From contig JAMPXH010000006.1 in NCBI GenBank assembly GCA_023701285.1, forward strand, positions 1 through 64,000: a stretch of DNA of 64,000 bases. The letters run 5' to 3'. Positions 45,951 to 54,363 of the stretch are shown in pieces (position 1 is the stretch's first letter; the number at the start of each line of letters is the position of its first letter). The translations under genes and the position numbers were made by a program. This DNA is from Candidatus Didemnitutus sp. GTDB taxonomy: Bacteria > Verrucomicrobiota > Verrucomicrobiia > Opitutales > Opitutaceae. The notes under the pieces were generated by a model, which was not told the DNA's origin, did not search any database, and saw only the letters and a list, made by a program, of their open reading frames with translations.

Positions 45951-47399
45951 ATGATGCCCTCCTCGGTCCGCTCCTCCCTTGATCCCGCCCTTACCGGTGC
46001 GTCCGCGCCGGTCCCGGTCGGCGCGCCGCCTGCCGCGCGCCAGGGCGACACGCCGCGCCGGCTCAGCGTCCAGGAAGCACTGGCCTGCGCGCGCGAGACG
46101 CAGCGACTGGAAATCGGACCCGGGGCCATCGCCCATGTGCCGGCGGTCTTCGCCGCCCAATTCCCGCAGCGCACCGCCGTCGTCATCGCCGATCGCAACA
46201 CCTGGGCCATCGCGGGCGCCCGCGTGCACGCCGCACTCGGCGCCGCCGGCATCGCCGTGCACGAGTCCTTCATTTTCGACGACCCGGCGCTCTACGCGGA
46301 ATTCGGCTACGTCGAACGCCTCCTCGCCTTTCTCCAACCTCGCGACGTCATCCCCGTCGCGGTCGGCTCCGGCACGATCAACGATCTGGTCAAGCTTGCC
46401 GCGGGCCGCCTGACGCGCCCCTATCTCGCCGTCGCCACCGCGGCCTCGATGGACGGCTACACCGCGTTCGGCGCCTCGATCACCTTCCAAGGCGCGAAGC
46501 AGACCTTCGATTGCCCCGCGCCGCAGGCCGTGGTCGCGGACACCGAGGTGCTGCGCACGGCGCCGCGCGAAATGACCGCCGCGGGCTACGCGGACCTGCA
46601 GGCCAAGATCACCGCCGGCGCGGACTGGATCGTCGCGGACGCACTGGCCGTCGAACCCATCGACTGGCGCGCTTGGGACATCGTGCAAGGCGGCCTCGCC
46701 GTCGCGCTCGCCGATCCGGCCGGGGCCCGCGAGGGCAAGACCGAGGCCATCGCGCCGCTCACGGAAGGTCTCATGCTGGGCGGCTTCGCGATGCAGTGGA
46801 CGAAGTCGAGCCGGCCCGCCTCCGGCGCCGAGCATCAATTCAGCCATCTCTGGGACATGGAGCATCACGTGCACGGCGACGCCGCGCCCGCGCACGGCTT
46901 CAAGGTCGGCATCGCCACGCTCGCCATCACCTCGCTCTACGAATACCTGCTGCGCCAGCCCATCGAGAGCCTCGATGTCGCGGCCTGCGCCGAACGCTGG
47001 CCCGAACCCGCCGCGATGGAGGAGCAGGTCCGCCGCCTGTTCGCGACCAGCGATTTCCTCGCGACGGCGCTCACCGAGACGCGCGCCAAGCATCCCTCGC
47101 GGGCCGCGCTGCGCAGCCAGTTGGAATTGTTGCAGCGCAATTGGCCCGGGCTGCGCCGGCGCCTGCAGGCGCAACTGGTGCCGTTCGGCGAGCTCAAGTC
47201 CCGGCTCCGCGCGGTCGGCGCGCCGGCCGAACCCGAGGAGATCGGCATCAGCCGCGCGCGCCTGCGCGACAGCTTTGTCCGCGCGCTACACATCCGCCGC
47301 CGCTTCACCGTGCTGGATTTCGCCGCACGCACGGGCCTGCTCGAACCCGCCCTCCGCTCGCTCTTCGGCCCGGGAGGCATGTGGGCCGTCCACGCCTGA
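45951..47399 (+). CDS. sn-glycerol-1-phosphate dehydrogenase family protein (AraM/EgsA type)
   Basis: 482 residues from the first of two adjacent ATGs. Residues 40-400 match the iron-containing alcohol dehydrogenase branch that makes or uses sn-glycerol-1-phosphate: nucleotide site GSGTINDLVK (139-148), substrate loop TAASMDGYTAFGASI, metal-region AGYADLQAKITAGADW with Asp215, SGAEHQFSHLWDM and HGFKVGIAT with metal-binding histidines. Bacterial AraM reduces DHAP to G1P for unusual lipids; here, in a degradative operon without a prenyl-glyceryl synthase, the reverse direction G1P to DHAP is more plausible. Asn-rich and Arg-rich C-terminal helices extend the chain by about 80 residues. The motif CATATTTAT (reverse strand) overlaps the start codon. 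Confidence 0.85.
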   Translation: MMPSSVRSSLDPALTGASAPVPVGAPPAARQGDTPRRLSVQEALACARETQRLEIGPGAIAHVPAVFAAQFPQRTAVVIADRNTWAIAGARVHAALGAAGIAVHESFIFDDPALYAEFGYVERLLAFLQPRDVIPVAVGSGTINDLVKLAAGRLTRPYLAVATAASMDGYTAFGASITFQGAKQTFDCPAPQAVVADTEVLRTAPREMTAAGYADLQAKITAGADWIVADALAVEPIDWRAWDIVQGGLAVALADPAGAREGKTEAIAPLTEGLMLGGFAMQWTKSSRPASGAEHQFSHLWDMEHHVHGDAAPAHGFKVGIATLAITSLYEYLLRQPIESLDVAACAERWPEPAAMEEQVRRLFATSDFLATALTETRAKHPSRAALRSQLELLQRNWPGLRRRLQAQLVPFGELKSRLRAVGAPAEPEEIGISRARLRDSFVRALHIRRRFTVLDFAARTGLLEPALRSLFGPGGMWAVHA

Positions 47400-47403
47400 G
47401 ACG

Positions 47404-48714
47404 ATGGCCCCGCCGACCCAGGACCCGCGCCACGCTGCACCCGGCGGCTCCGCCGCGACGGATGTCCTGTTCCGGCGGTGGCAGCGCCGCACCCTGATCG
47501 CCTCGATCGTCGGCTACGCGGGCTATTATTTCGTCCGCAAGAATCTCAGCCTCGCCATGCCGGCGATGGAGCAGGATCTCGGCATCACGAAGTCCGACCT
47601 CGGCCTGTTCCTGACGCTGCACGGGCTGCTCTACGGCCTCTCGAAATTCGCCAACGGTTTCCTCGGCGACCGCGCCAACGCCCGCCACTTCATGGTCGCG
47701 GGCCTGCTGCTCTCCGCAGTCGCGAACGTCGTCTTCGGCTTCAGTTCCGCGGTGTTCCTGCTCGGGTTCGTCTGGGTGGTGAACGGCTGGGTGCAAGGCA
47801 TGGGCTTCCCGCCCTGCGCGCGGCTGATGACGCACTGGTTCCACCCGCGCGAACTCGCCACGAAGATGTCCATCTGGAACACCTCGCACTCGATCGGCGC
47901 CGCGCTCGTCGTGGTGCTGTGCGGCTATCTCGTGACCTTCGGCTGGCGCTGGTGCTTCTTCGGCCCGGCGCTGGTCGCCAGCGCGATCGCCGCGTATCTG
48001 TGGTTCGCGCTGCGCGACACGCCGAGTTCGGTCGGCTTGCCCGAGATCCGCGTCGCCACGGCCGATGGCGCTTCGCACGACGCGCCGCCGGCGGATTTCC
48101 GGCGCTTCGTGCGCCAGCAGGTTTTTGCCAATCCTTACATCTGGGTTTTGGCGTTCGCCAATTTCTTCGTCTACACGTTCCGCTACGGCGTCCTCGACTG
48201 GGGCCCGACACTGCTCACGCAGTGGAAGGGCGTCTCGCTGCAGCACGCGGGCTGGATGGTGGCGGCGTTCGAGGTCGCGGGCATCGTCGGCATGCTCGTC
48301 ACCGGCTGGCTGACCGACCGGGTGTTCGGCGGCCGCGGGGCGCGCATGTGCCTTTGCGCGATGGCACTCGCCGGCGTGTGCCTGCTGGCGTTCTGGAAAC
48401 TCCACACCGGCTCGACCGCGCTCTCGACGCTCCTGCTCGGCGGCGCCGGGTTCTTCATCTACGGCCCGCAGGCGCTGATCGGCATCACCGCAGCCAACCT
48501 CGCCACCAAGCACGCGGCGGGCACGGCCGTCGGCTTCACGGGCCTGTTCGGCTACCTGAGCACGATCGTCTCCGGCTGGGGCCTCGGCACCTTGGTGCAA
48601 TACCACGGCTGGAACGTCGCGCTGGCCGGCCTCGTCGGCGTCGCCGCAGTCGGCACGGCGCTATTCGCCCTCGCCTGGCGGGCCAAGGCCCACGGCTACG
48701 GCACCCTCTCCTGA
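47404..48714 (+). CDS. Glycerol-3-phosphate/organophosphate transporter (GlpT/UhpC-type MFS)
   Basis: 436 residues, 12 hydrophobic segments. Organophosphate:phosphate antiporter marks: GYAGYYFVRKNLSLAMPAM in helix 1 with the substrate-binding arginine, LYGLSKFANGFLGDRANARHFMVAGL between helices 2 and 3, GWVQGMGFPPCARLMTHWF in helix 4, and NTSHSIGAALVVVLCG in helix 5. It starts five bases after the dehydrogenase stop. The natural substrate is glycerol phosphate released by the periplasmic GDPD; enantiomer preference cannot be read from sequence. Confidence 0.88.
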   Translation: MAPPTQDPRHAAPGGSAATDVLFRRWQRRTLIASIVGYAGYYFVRKNLSLAMPAMEQDLGITKSDLGLFLTLHGLLYGLSKFANGFLGDRANARHFMVAGLLLSAVANVVFGFSSAVFLLGFVWVVNGWVQGMGFPPCARLMTHWFHPRELATKMSIWNTSHSIGAALVVVLCGYLVTFGWRWCFFGPALVASAIAAYLWFALRDTPSSVGLPEIRVATADGASHDAPPADFRRFVRQQVFANPYIWVLAFANFFVYTFRYGVLDWGPTLLTQWKGVSLQHAGWMVAAFEVAGIVGMLVTGWLTDRVFGGRGARMCLCAMALAGVCLLAFWKLHTGSTALSTLLLGGAGFFIYGPQALIGITAANLATKHAAGTAVGFTGLFGYLSTIVSGWGLGTLVQYHGWNVALAGLVGVAAVGTALFALAWRAKAHGYGTLS

Positions 48715-48724
48715 GCTTCTTTCC

Positions 48725-49609
48725 ATGTCCGCCTCCGCTTCCCCTTCCGCCTCCCTCACCTCCTTGCTCACGCCCGCGCTGGCCGAGCGGCTCCGCCGCA
48801 TCCGCCATGTCGCGCTCGACATGGACGGCACGCTCTACAAGGGCGGCACGCTCTTCCCGTGCACGCCGCCGTTCCTCGCGCAGATGCGGCAGGCGGGCAT
48901 CGGCTACACGTTCCTGACGAACAACCCGTCGAAAAGCATCGCCGACTACGTGGCGCATCTCGGACGCCTGGGCCTCGCCGCCCAACCCGGCGATCTCTAC
49001 ACCACCGTGCAGGCGACCCTCGAGCACCTGCGCACCCACCGGCCCGGGGCGCGACACCTCTTCGTGCTCGGCACCGCGAGCATGTTGGCGGAGTTCACCG
49101 CGGCCGGTTACACGCTCGCCACCGACTCGCCCGAAGATGAACCCGACGCCGTGGTCGTCGGCTTCGACCTCACGCTCACCTACCCGCGCGCCTGCCGCGC
49201 CGCGTGGTGGATCAGCCGCGGAAAACCCTTCATCGCCACCAACCCCGACCGCGTCTGCCCCACGGATCAACCGACCGTGCTCATCGACTGCGGCTCGATC
49301 TGCGCCATGATCGAGCAGGCGAGCGGCCGCGCCCCCGACATTGTGCTCGGCAAACCCGACCCGACGATGCTCGCCGGCATCCTCCGCCACCACCGCCTCG
49401 AGCCCGGACAGGTCGCGATGGTCGGCGACCGCATCTACACCGACATGCTCATGGCGCGCCGCGCCGGTGCGCTCGGCGTGCTCGTGCTCAGCGGCGAAGC
49501 CACCGCGGAGGATGCCCGCCAAGCCAACCCGCCGCCCGACCTCGTCGTGCCGAGCCTCGCCGAGTTCGGCGCCCTGCTCGCCCAAGCCCGCCAAGGCGCC
49601 TCCGCCTGA
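48725..49609 (+). CDS. NagD/AraL-type HAD phosphatase (class IIA)
   Basis: 294 residues. HAD motif I LDMDGTLYKGG (Asp32, Asp34), motif II TFLTNNPSKS, a C2a-type cap at about 90-190, motif III lysine in IVLGKPDPTM, and motif IV VAMVGDRIYTDMLMARRAGA. Class IIA members dephosphorylate small phosphates such as glycerol-phosphate, phosphoglycolate and sugar phosphates. It lies three genes from GDPD and next to GlpT. In Bacillus subtilis the related araL and araM are also adjacent, so the AraL/AraM pairing recurs here in a different operon. It may hydrolyse the glycerol-phosphate enantiomer the cell cannot oxidise, or a toxic by-product. Confidence 0.83.
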   Translation: MSASASPSASLTSLLTPALAERLRRIRHVALDMDGTLYKGGTLFPCTPPFLAQMRQAGIGYTFLTNNPSKSIADYVAHLGRLGLAAQPGDLYTTVQATLEHLRTHRPGARHLFVLGTASMLAEFTAAGYTLATDSPEDEPDAVVVGFDLTLTYPRACRAAWWISRGKPFIATNPDRVCPTDQPTVLIDCGSICAMIEQASGRAPDIVLGKPDPTMLAGILRHHRLEPGQVAMVGDRIYTDMLMARRAGALGVLVLSGEATAEDARQANPPPDLVVPSLAEFGALLAQARQGASA

Positions 49610-49647
49610 AACGACTCACCCGCTCACCTGTTTCCCTCCCTTTTGCC

Positions 49648-51126
49648 ATGAAAGCCTCAACTCCTCGTCAACGTTCAGAAGTATTGCAGCGCCTCGCTGC
49701 CGAGCCGCTCGACCTGCTGGTCGTCGGTGGCGGCATCGTCGGCAGCGGCATCGCCCGCGACGCCGCCATGCGGGGCCTGCGCACGGGGCTCGTCGACCGC
49801 TACGACTTCGCCTTCGGCACCAGCAGCCGCTCCAGCCGCCTGCTCCACGGCGGCCTGCGCTACCTCGAGCAGGGCCGCGTCGGCCTCGTGCGCGAGGCGA
49901 GCCTCGAGAAGAAGGTCGTCCGCCACATCGCGCCGCACCTCGCCCAGCCGCTCGGCTTCGTCTTCCCCGCCTACCAACGCGCCGGGCGCCCGCTCTGGCA
50001 GTTGCGCATCGGCGTGAAACTCTACGACCTGCTCTGCAGCGGCCGGAATTTCCAACCCTCGCGCGGCTTCAACACCCGGGAGACGCTCGGCATGCTCCCG
50101 CAACTCAGCCCCGAAGGCCTGCTCGGCGCCGTCCGCTACTCGGACGCGCTGACCAATGACGCCCGCCTCGTGATCGACACGATCCGCTCCGCCGCCCTCC
50201 ACGGCGCCGACGTGGCCAACCGCGTGGAATTCATCACCGCCGAACGGCACGGCGACACCTGGGTCTGCCAGCTGCGCGACCACCTCACCGCGACGCCGTT
50301 CATGGTCCGCACGCGCACCATCATCAACGCCACCGGCCCGTGGGCCCCGCAGATCCCGCACAGCACCGTGAAGCTGCGCCTCAGCAAGGGCATCCACCTC
50401 GTCGTCGAGCGCTCGCGCCTCCCTGTCGGCGAGGACGCCGTCGTCATCACCGAGGGAAAGCGCATCCTCTTCGTCATCCCCTGGGGCGAGCGCGTCATCG
50501 TCGGCACGACCGACACCGACTACACCGCGCGCCCCGAGGACGTCGCGGTGAACCCCGAGGACATCGCCTATGTGCTGCGCACGGTGAACGAGGCCTTCCC
50601 GTCCCTGCGGCTCGGCCGCGCCGACATCCTCAGTTCCTGGGCCGGGTTGCGCGCGCTCATCGCCAACCCCGACGGCACGCCCTCCGACATCTCGCGCGCC
50701 CACGAGATCCGCCTCAACGAGCCGGGCTGGTGGGATGTCTCCGGCGGCAAGCTCACGACCTACCGCCTCATGGCCGAGCAAACCGTCGACCGCATCCTCC
50801 GCTACCTCGGCCGCCCGAAGGGCGTGTGCCGCACCGCCGCCGAGCCGCTCCTGCCGACCGAGGCCGACGCGTGCTACAGCAACATCGTGCCGCCCGACTT
50901 CTCGCGCGACGCCGTCGTCCACTACGTCCAGCACGAGTGGGCCCTCTCGCTCACCGACGTGTTCGTGCGCCGCACCTCGTGGCATTACTACCACCGCGAC
51001 GCCGCCGCGAAGGCCGAACAGGTCGCCACCTGGATGGCCGAGCTCTGCGGCTGGTCCGACCAACGCCGCCGCGAGGAACTTGCCGCGTATCACCGCGCCA
51101 CCGAGATCGTCGCCAGCGCCGCCTGA
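49648..51126 (+). CDS. glpD: FAD-dependent glycerol-3-phosphate dehydrogenase
   Basis: 492 residues. FAD motif DLLVVGGGIVGSGIARDAAMRGLRTGLVDRYDFAFGTSSRSSRLLHGGLRYLEQG is the GlpD/GlpA signature. IINATGPWAP, KGIHLVVERSRLP, IPWGERVIVGTTDTDY, SSWAGLRALI and SGGKLTTYRLMAEQTVD follow in family order, with a C-terminal helical domain to the end. It oxidises sn-glycerol-3-phosphate to DHAP at the membrane and passes electrons to quinone. With the G1P dehydrogenase it would let the cell use both enantiomers. No glycerol kinase of GlpK type is seen; the FGGY protein at 25.9 kb is ribulokinase-like. Confidence 0.92.
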   Translation: MKASTPRQRSEVLQRLAAEPLDLLVVGGGIVGSGIARDAAMRGLRTGLVDRYDFAFGTSSRSSRLLHGGLRYLEQGRVGLVREASLEKKVVRHIAPHLAQPLGFVFPAYQRAGRPLWQLRIGVKLYDLLCSGRNFQPSRGFNTRETLGMLPQLSPEGLLGAVRYSDALTNDARLVIDTIRSAALHGADVANRVEFITAERHGDTWVCQLRDHLTATPFMVRTRTIINATGPWAPQIPHSTVKLRLSKGIHLVVERSRLPVGEDAVVITEGKRILFVIPWGERVIVGTTDTDYTARPEDVAVNPEDIAYVLRTVNEAFPSLRLGRADILSSWAGLRALIANPDGTPSDISRAHEIRLNEPGWWDVSGGKLTTYRLMAEQTVDRILRYLGRPKGVCRTAAEPLLPTEADACYSNIVPPDFSRDAVVHYVQHEWALSLTDVFVRRTSWHYYHRDAAAKAEQVATWMAELCGWSDQRRREELAAYHRATEIVASAA

Positions 51127-51170
51127 CCGGCACCTTGCCCGCCCACCCACCGCCGCGAACGCCACCGCCC

Positions 51171-52832
51171 ATGAAAACCTCCGCCCTCCTCTGTGTGCTC
51201 GCGCTCGGCGCCGCACCGGCGTTCGCGGCGACTCCGCCCGCTGCACCTCCGCGCCTCGCCGTCGTCATCACCGTCGACCAGCTGCGTGCCGATTACCTGA
51301 CCCGCTTCCGGCCCTTCTTCGGGCCGGACGGCTTCAACCGCCTGCTCGCCGGCGGCGCGGTCTTCACGGATGCGCACTACCGCCACTCCGTCACGCTCAC
51401 CGCGCCGGGCCATGCGTCGATCCTCTCCGGCGTCTTCGCCGAGACGCACGGCGTCATCGCCAACTCGTGGCTCGATCGCAGCAGCTGGCAGGTGATCAAC
51501 TCCGTCGAAGACACCGCATCGCCGCTCGTGGGCACGACGGCGCCGTATTCGCCGGGCAACATCATCGCCCGCAAGGCCGGACGTTCGCCGAAGAACTTCC
51601 GCGCCACCACGGTCGGCGATCAGCTGAAGCTGCGCCGGGGCGCGACCTCGCGCGTCGTCTCCGTCTCGAACAAGGACCGCGCCGCGATCCTGCTCGGCGG
51701 CAAACTCGCCGACCAAGCCTATTGGGTGGAGAAGGGCGTCTTCGTGACCTCGCGCCATTACCGCGAGCAGCTCCCGGATTGGGCCGCCGCCTTCAACGAG
51801 CGCCACGCCGCCGCCAAGCTCCACGGCGCCACCTGGGAGCGCCTGCTCGACGCCTCGCTCTACGACGCCGTGCAGGGCCCCGACGACGCCCCGGGCGAGA
51901 GCGATGCCCACGGTCTCGCGCGAACCTTCCCGAAGACGGTCGACGGCGGCCGCCGCGAACTCTCGAACCGCTTCTTCAACGCCTTCGACGTGACGCCATT
52001 CGCCACCGAGATGCTCGGCGCCTTCGCCGAGCTCGCCCTGCAGGAGGAGAAACTCGGCCACCATGCCACCACCGATCTCTTCTGCGTCAGCTTCTCGCAG
52101 ATCGACACCGCCGGCCACGCCTACGGCCCCGACAGCCACGAGATCATGGACTCGATGGTCCGCCTCGACCGCGTCCTCGCGCGTTTGCTCGCTGCGCTCG
52201 ATCGCGCGGTCGGCCTTTCGAATTGCCTGATCGTGCTCACCGCCGACCACGGCGTGTGCCCGCTGCCGGAGCGCGTGCAAGCCGCACATCCCGGCCTGCC
52301 GGCGGCCCGCTATTCCCTCACGGAGCTGGAAGGCGCCGTGCAGCGCACGCTCGACGCCACCTTCGGCCCCCTGCCCGACGGCGAGATCTGGTTCACGCGC
52401 AACAACACGAATTTTCACCTGCGCGCCTCCGCGCTGAAGCTGAAACAACTCGCCGCCGCGGACGTCGCCCGGGTCGTGCGCGATGCGCTGCTCCAGACCG
52501 AGCCGGTCGCACGGGCCTTCACGGCGGAGGAGATCCGCGCCTTCCCCGCCGAGGGCGATTCGCTCGAGGCCATGGTCCGCCGCAGCCATCACCCGGAGAT
52601 CAGCGGCGAGGTTTTCTACACGACGAAACCGTATTACTTCGTCCGCGAGGACGGCGCCGCCCACGGCAGCCCGCACAATTACGACACGCACGTGCCGCTC
52701 ATCTGGTTCGGCGCCGGCATCGCGCCCGGGGAGCATCCCCGCCGCGTCGGCATCGACGACATCGCCCCGACCTTGTCCGCTCTCCTGCAAATCCCGGCAC
52801 CGCCCGAAGCCCGCGGACGCCGGCTCTTCTGA
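51171..52832 (+). CDS. Secreted PafA-like alkaline phosphatase
   Basis: 553 residues with signal peptide (SALLCVLALGAAPAFA). Alkaline phosphatase superfamily metal and nucleophile sites: TVDQLRADYLTRF (Asp36), SVTLTAPGHASILSG (Thr nucleophile before APGH), FSQIDTAGHAYGPDSHE (Asp, His, His), TADHGVCPLPE (Asp-His), and HNYDTHVPLIWFG (His). A nucleotide-pyrophosphatase-like phosphodiesterase is an alternative, but the TAPGHASI block and length match PafA-type monoesterases of Bacteroidota, which are not blocked by phosphate. It would liberate phosphate or free alcohols outside the inner membrane. Confidence 0.85.
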   Translation: MKTSALLCVLALGAAPAFAATPPAAPPRLAVVITVDQLRADYLTRFRPFFGPDGFNRLLAGGAVFTDAHYRHSVTLTAPGHASILSGVFAETHGVIANSWLDRSSWQVINSVEDTASPLVGTTAPYSPGNIIARKAGRSPKNFRATTVGDQLKLRRGATSRVVSVSNKDRAAILLGGKLADQAYWVEKGVFVTSRHYREQLPDWAAAFNERHAAAKLHGATWERLLDASLYDAVQGPDDAPGESDAHGLARTFPKTVDGGRRELSNRFFNAFDVTPFATEMLGAFAELALQEEKLGHHATTDLFCVSFSQIDTAGHAYGPDSHEIMDSMVRLDRVLARLLAALDRAVGLSNCLIVLTADHGVCPLPERVQAAHPGLPAARYSLTELEGAVQRTLDATFGPLPDGEIWFTRNNTNFHLRASALKLKQLAAADVARVVRDALLQTEPVARAFTAEEIRAFPAEGDSLEAMVRRSHHPEISGEVFYTTKPYYFVREDGAAHGSPHNYDTHVPLIWFGAGIAPGEHPRRVGIDDIAPTLSALLQIPAPPEARGRRLF

Positions 52833-52882
52833 GCGCGCCTTCACCCCGCGCACCGGCCGCGCTCCCGTCCCCTTCGGTTACC

Positions 52883-53914
52883 ATGTCGCACGCTGCTCCC
52901 GCTCTCGCTTCGCGCTCGCGGCGCCGTTTCCTCCGGCAACTCGGGGCGCTCGCCGGACTGCCTCTGTTGTCGCGTCCGGCCTGGGCGGCCGACCCCGCCC
53001 CGATCCGGCCGCGCCCGCTGCGCTCGCCCGATTCGCTCAAGATCGTCACCGCCAACCTGCGCGAAACGAAGGACGAGGATTACGAAACCGGCAACGGTTG
53101 GACGCAGCGCCGCGAACTCTGCCGCGACATCCTGCTCGCGCAACACGCCCAGCTCTTCTGCTTCCAGGAGTGCCGTCTCGCGCAGCTCGCCTACTTCAAG
53201 CGCTTCTTCGCGGACCACGAGTGGTTCGGCCTCGCCAACCTGCGTCCCGGCAAGACCGAGGAGCCTTCCAACGCGATCCTCTACTCGACCGCACGCTTCG
53301 CCCGCATCGACGCCGGCGGCTTCTGGCTGTCGGAGACGCCGCAGGTGCGCAGCTCGCGCTCGTGGGACACCGCCGCCCCGCGCTTCGTCAATTGGGTGCG
53401 CCTGCGCGACCGCCGCGCCGACCGCGAACTGCTCGTGTGGAACACGCACCTCGACTACCACAGTCGCATCGCGCGCGAGAATTCCTGCCTCCTGCTCGCC
53501 CAAGCCGCGCAGAAATTCCCCGCCGACCTGCCGCAACTCCTCACCGGCGACATGAACGCCCGCGGCACGCCGATGCGCACGCGTCGCATCATTGAGAACG
53601 GCAAGACCGTCCGCACCGAACCGATCGAAAACCCGCCGCCGCGCTCGCGCGCAATCCAGAACCTCCTTGATGGCGGCTGGATCGACACCTACGCCGAACG
53701 CCACGGCGACGGCGAACCGGGCCTGACCGCGCATCAATTCCGCGGCGAGGAATTCGCCGCCACCGAACAGGGTCAGGCGCGCACCAAGATCGACTACATC
53801 TTCCGCCGCGGCCCGCTGGAGACGCTCGACGCCGAAATCATCCGCGATCACCGGGCCGGGCGCTACCCGAGCGACCACTACTTCGTCTCCGCGGAGCTGG
53901 CCTACCGGACGTAG
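52883..53914 (+). CDS. Tat-exported endonuclease/exonuclease/phosphatase-family phosphodiesterase (second copy)
   Basis: 343 residues with twin-arginine signal (SRSRRRFLRQLGALAGLPLLS). It parallels the protein at 29.8-30.7 kb block by block: IVTANLRET, CFQECRLAQ, GGFWLSETPQ, VNWVRLRDR, NTHLDYHS, LTGDMNARG, TKIDYIFRRG and YPSDHYFVSAEL, with an extra insertion at about residues 225-255. Last gene of the SorC operon before a hairpin terminator. Confidence 0.86.
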   Translation: MSHAAPALASRSRRRFLRQLGALAGLPLLSRPAWAADPAPIRPRPLRSPDSLKIVTANLRETKDEDYETGNGWTQRRELCRDILLAQHAQLFCFQECRLAQLAYFKRFFADHEWFGLANLRPGKTEEPSNAILYSTARFARIDAGGFWLSETPQVRSSRSWDTAAPRFVNWVRLRDRRADRELLVWNTHLDYHSRIARENSCLLLAQAAQKFPADLPQLLTGDMNARGTPMRTRRIIENGKTVRTEPIENPPPRSRAIQNLLDGGWIDTYAERHGDGEPGLTAHQFRGEEFAATEQGQARTKIDYIFRRGPLETLDAEIIRDHRAGRYPSDHYFVSAELAYRT

Positions 53915-54363
53915 CCTCGGCATCGCGCGCCGCCGCGGCGAATCAGAATCTCCACGCGCGCGGGCCCGGCGAGAGGCCAGGCGAGTCCTCCGCATGGGAG
54001 GAATGACCAGCGGCTCGGCGGGGACGACTCGCCCCACCTGCGGGCCGCCGGTGGTGGTTTCACTCGGCGATTCGCCACCATCGGCTCTTGGCCGCGTCGC
54101 GCCTTACCCTCGACCTCTCGCATCGCGGGAGCACTCAGGCGCGGCTTGCCACCGCGGCCCGGCATGGCCAACTAACCGAACATTTCGGTCTTTTTCTCCA
54201 ATCATCCACGCTTCTGCTTCGGGACGTTTTGGAACTCGATGGTCCGGCTGCCCTTTCCCCTTTCGCCTTCCCCTTGATGCCTTGAGCGACACCGCGCCTC
54301 CGCGCGAGCTCCGCTCATTCCCCATTCCTTTCATCGCTGCCTGCACTGGCCCGCTTTCTCCCC
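53915..54363. other. Intergenic region before cstA
   Basis: GC-rich stretch with two short imperfect inverted segments (GGCGGGGACGACTCGCC; GGGAGGAATG near CTCCGCATGG) and no convincing gene; the small frames on either strand lack family features. A terminator at 54175-54195 closes the upstream operon. The 168 bases after it, up to the cstA start, must carry the cstA promoter, but no clear -35/-10 pair stands out. Confidence 0.5.
54175..54195 (+). terminator. Rho-independent terminator of the SorC/glycerol-phosphate operon
   Basis: Six-bp stem ACCGAA/TTCGGT, three-base loop, then CTTTTTC. Short stem but strong T-run in otherwise GC-rich DNA, 260 bases after the last gene. Confidence 0.55.
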
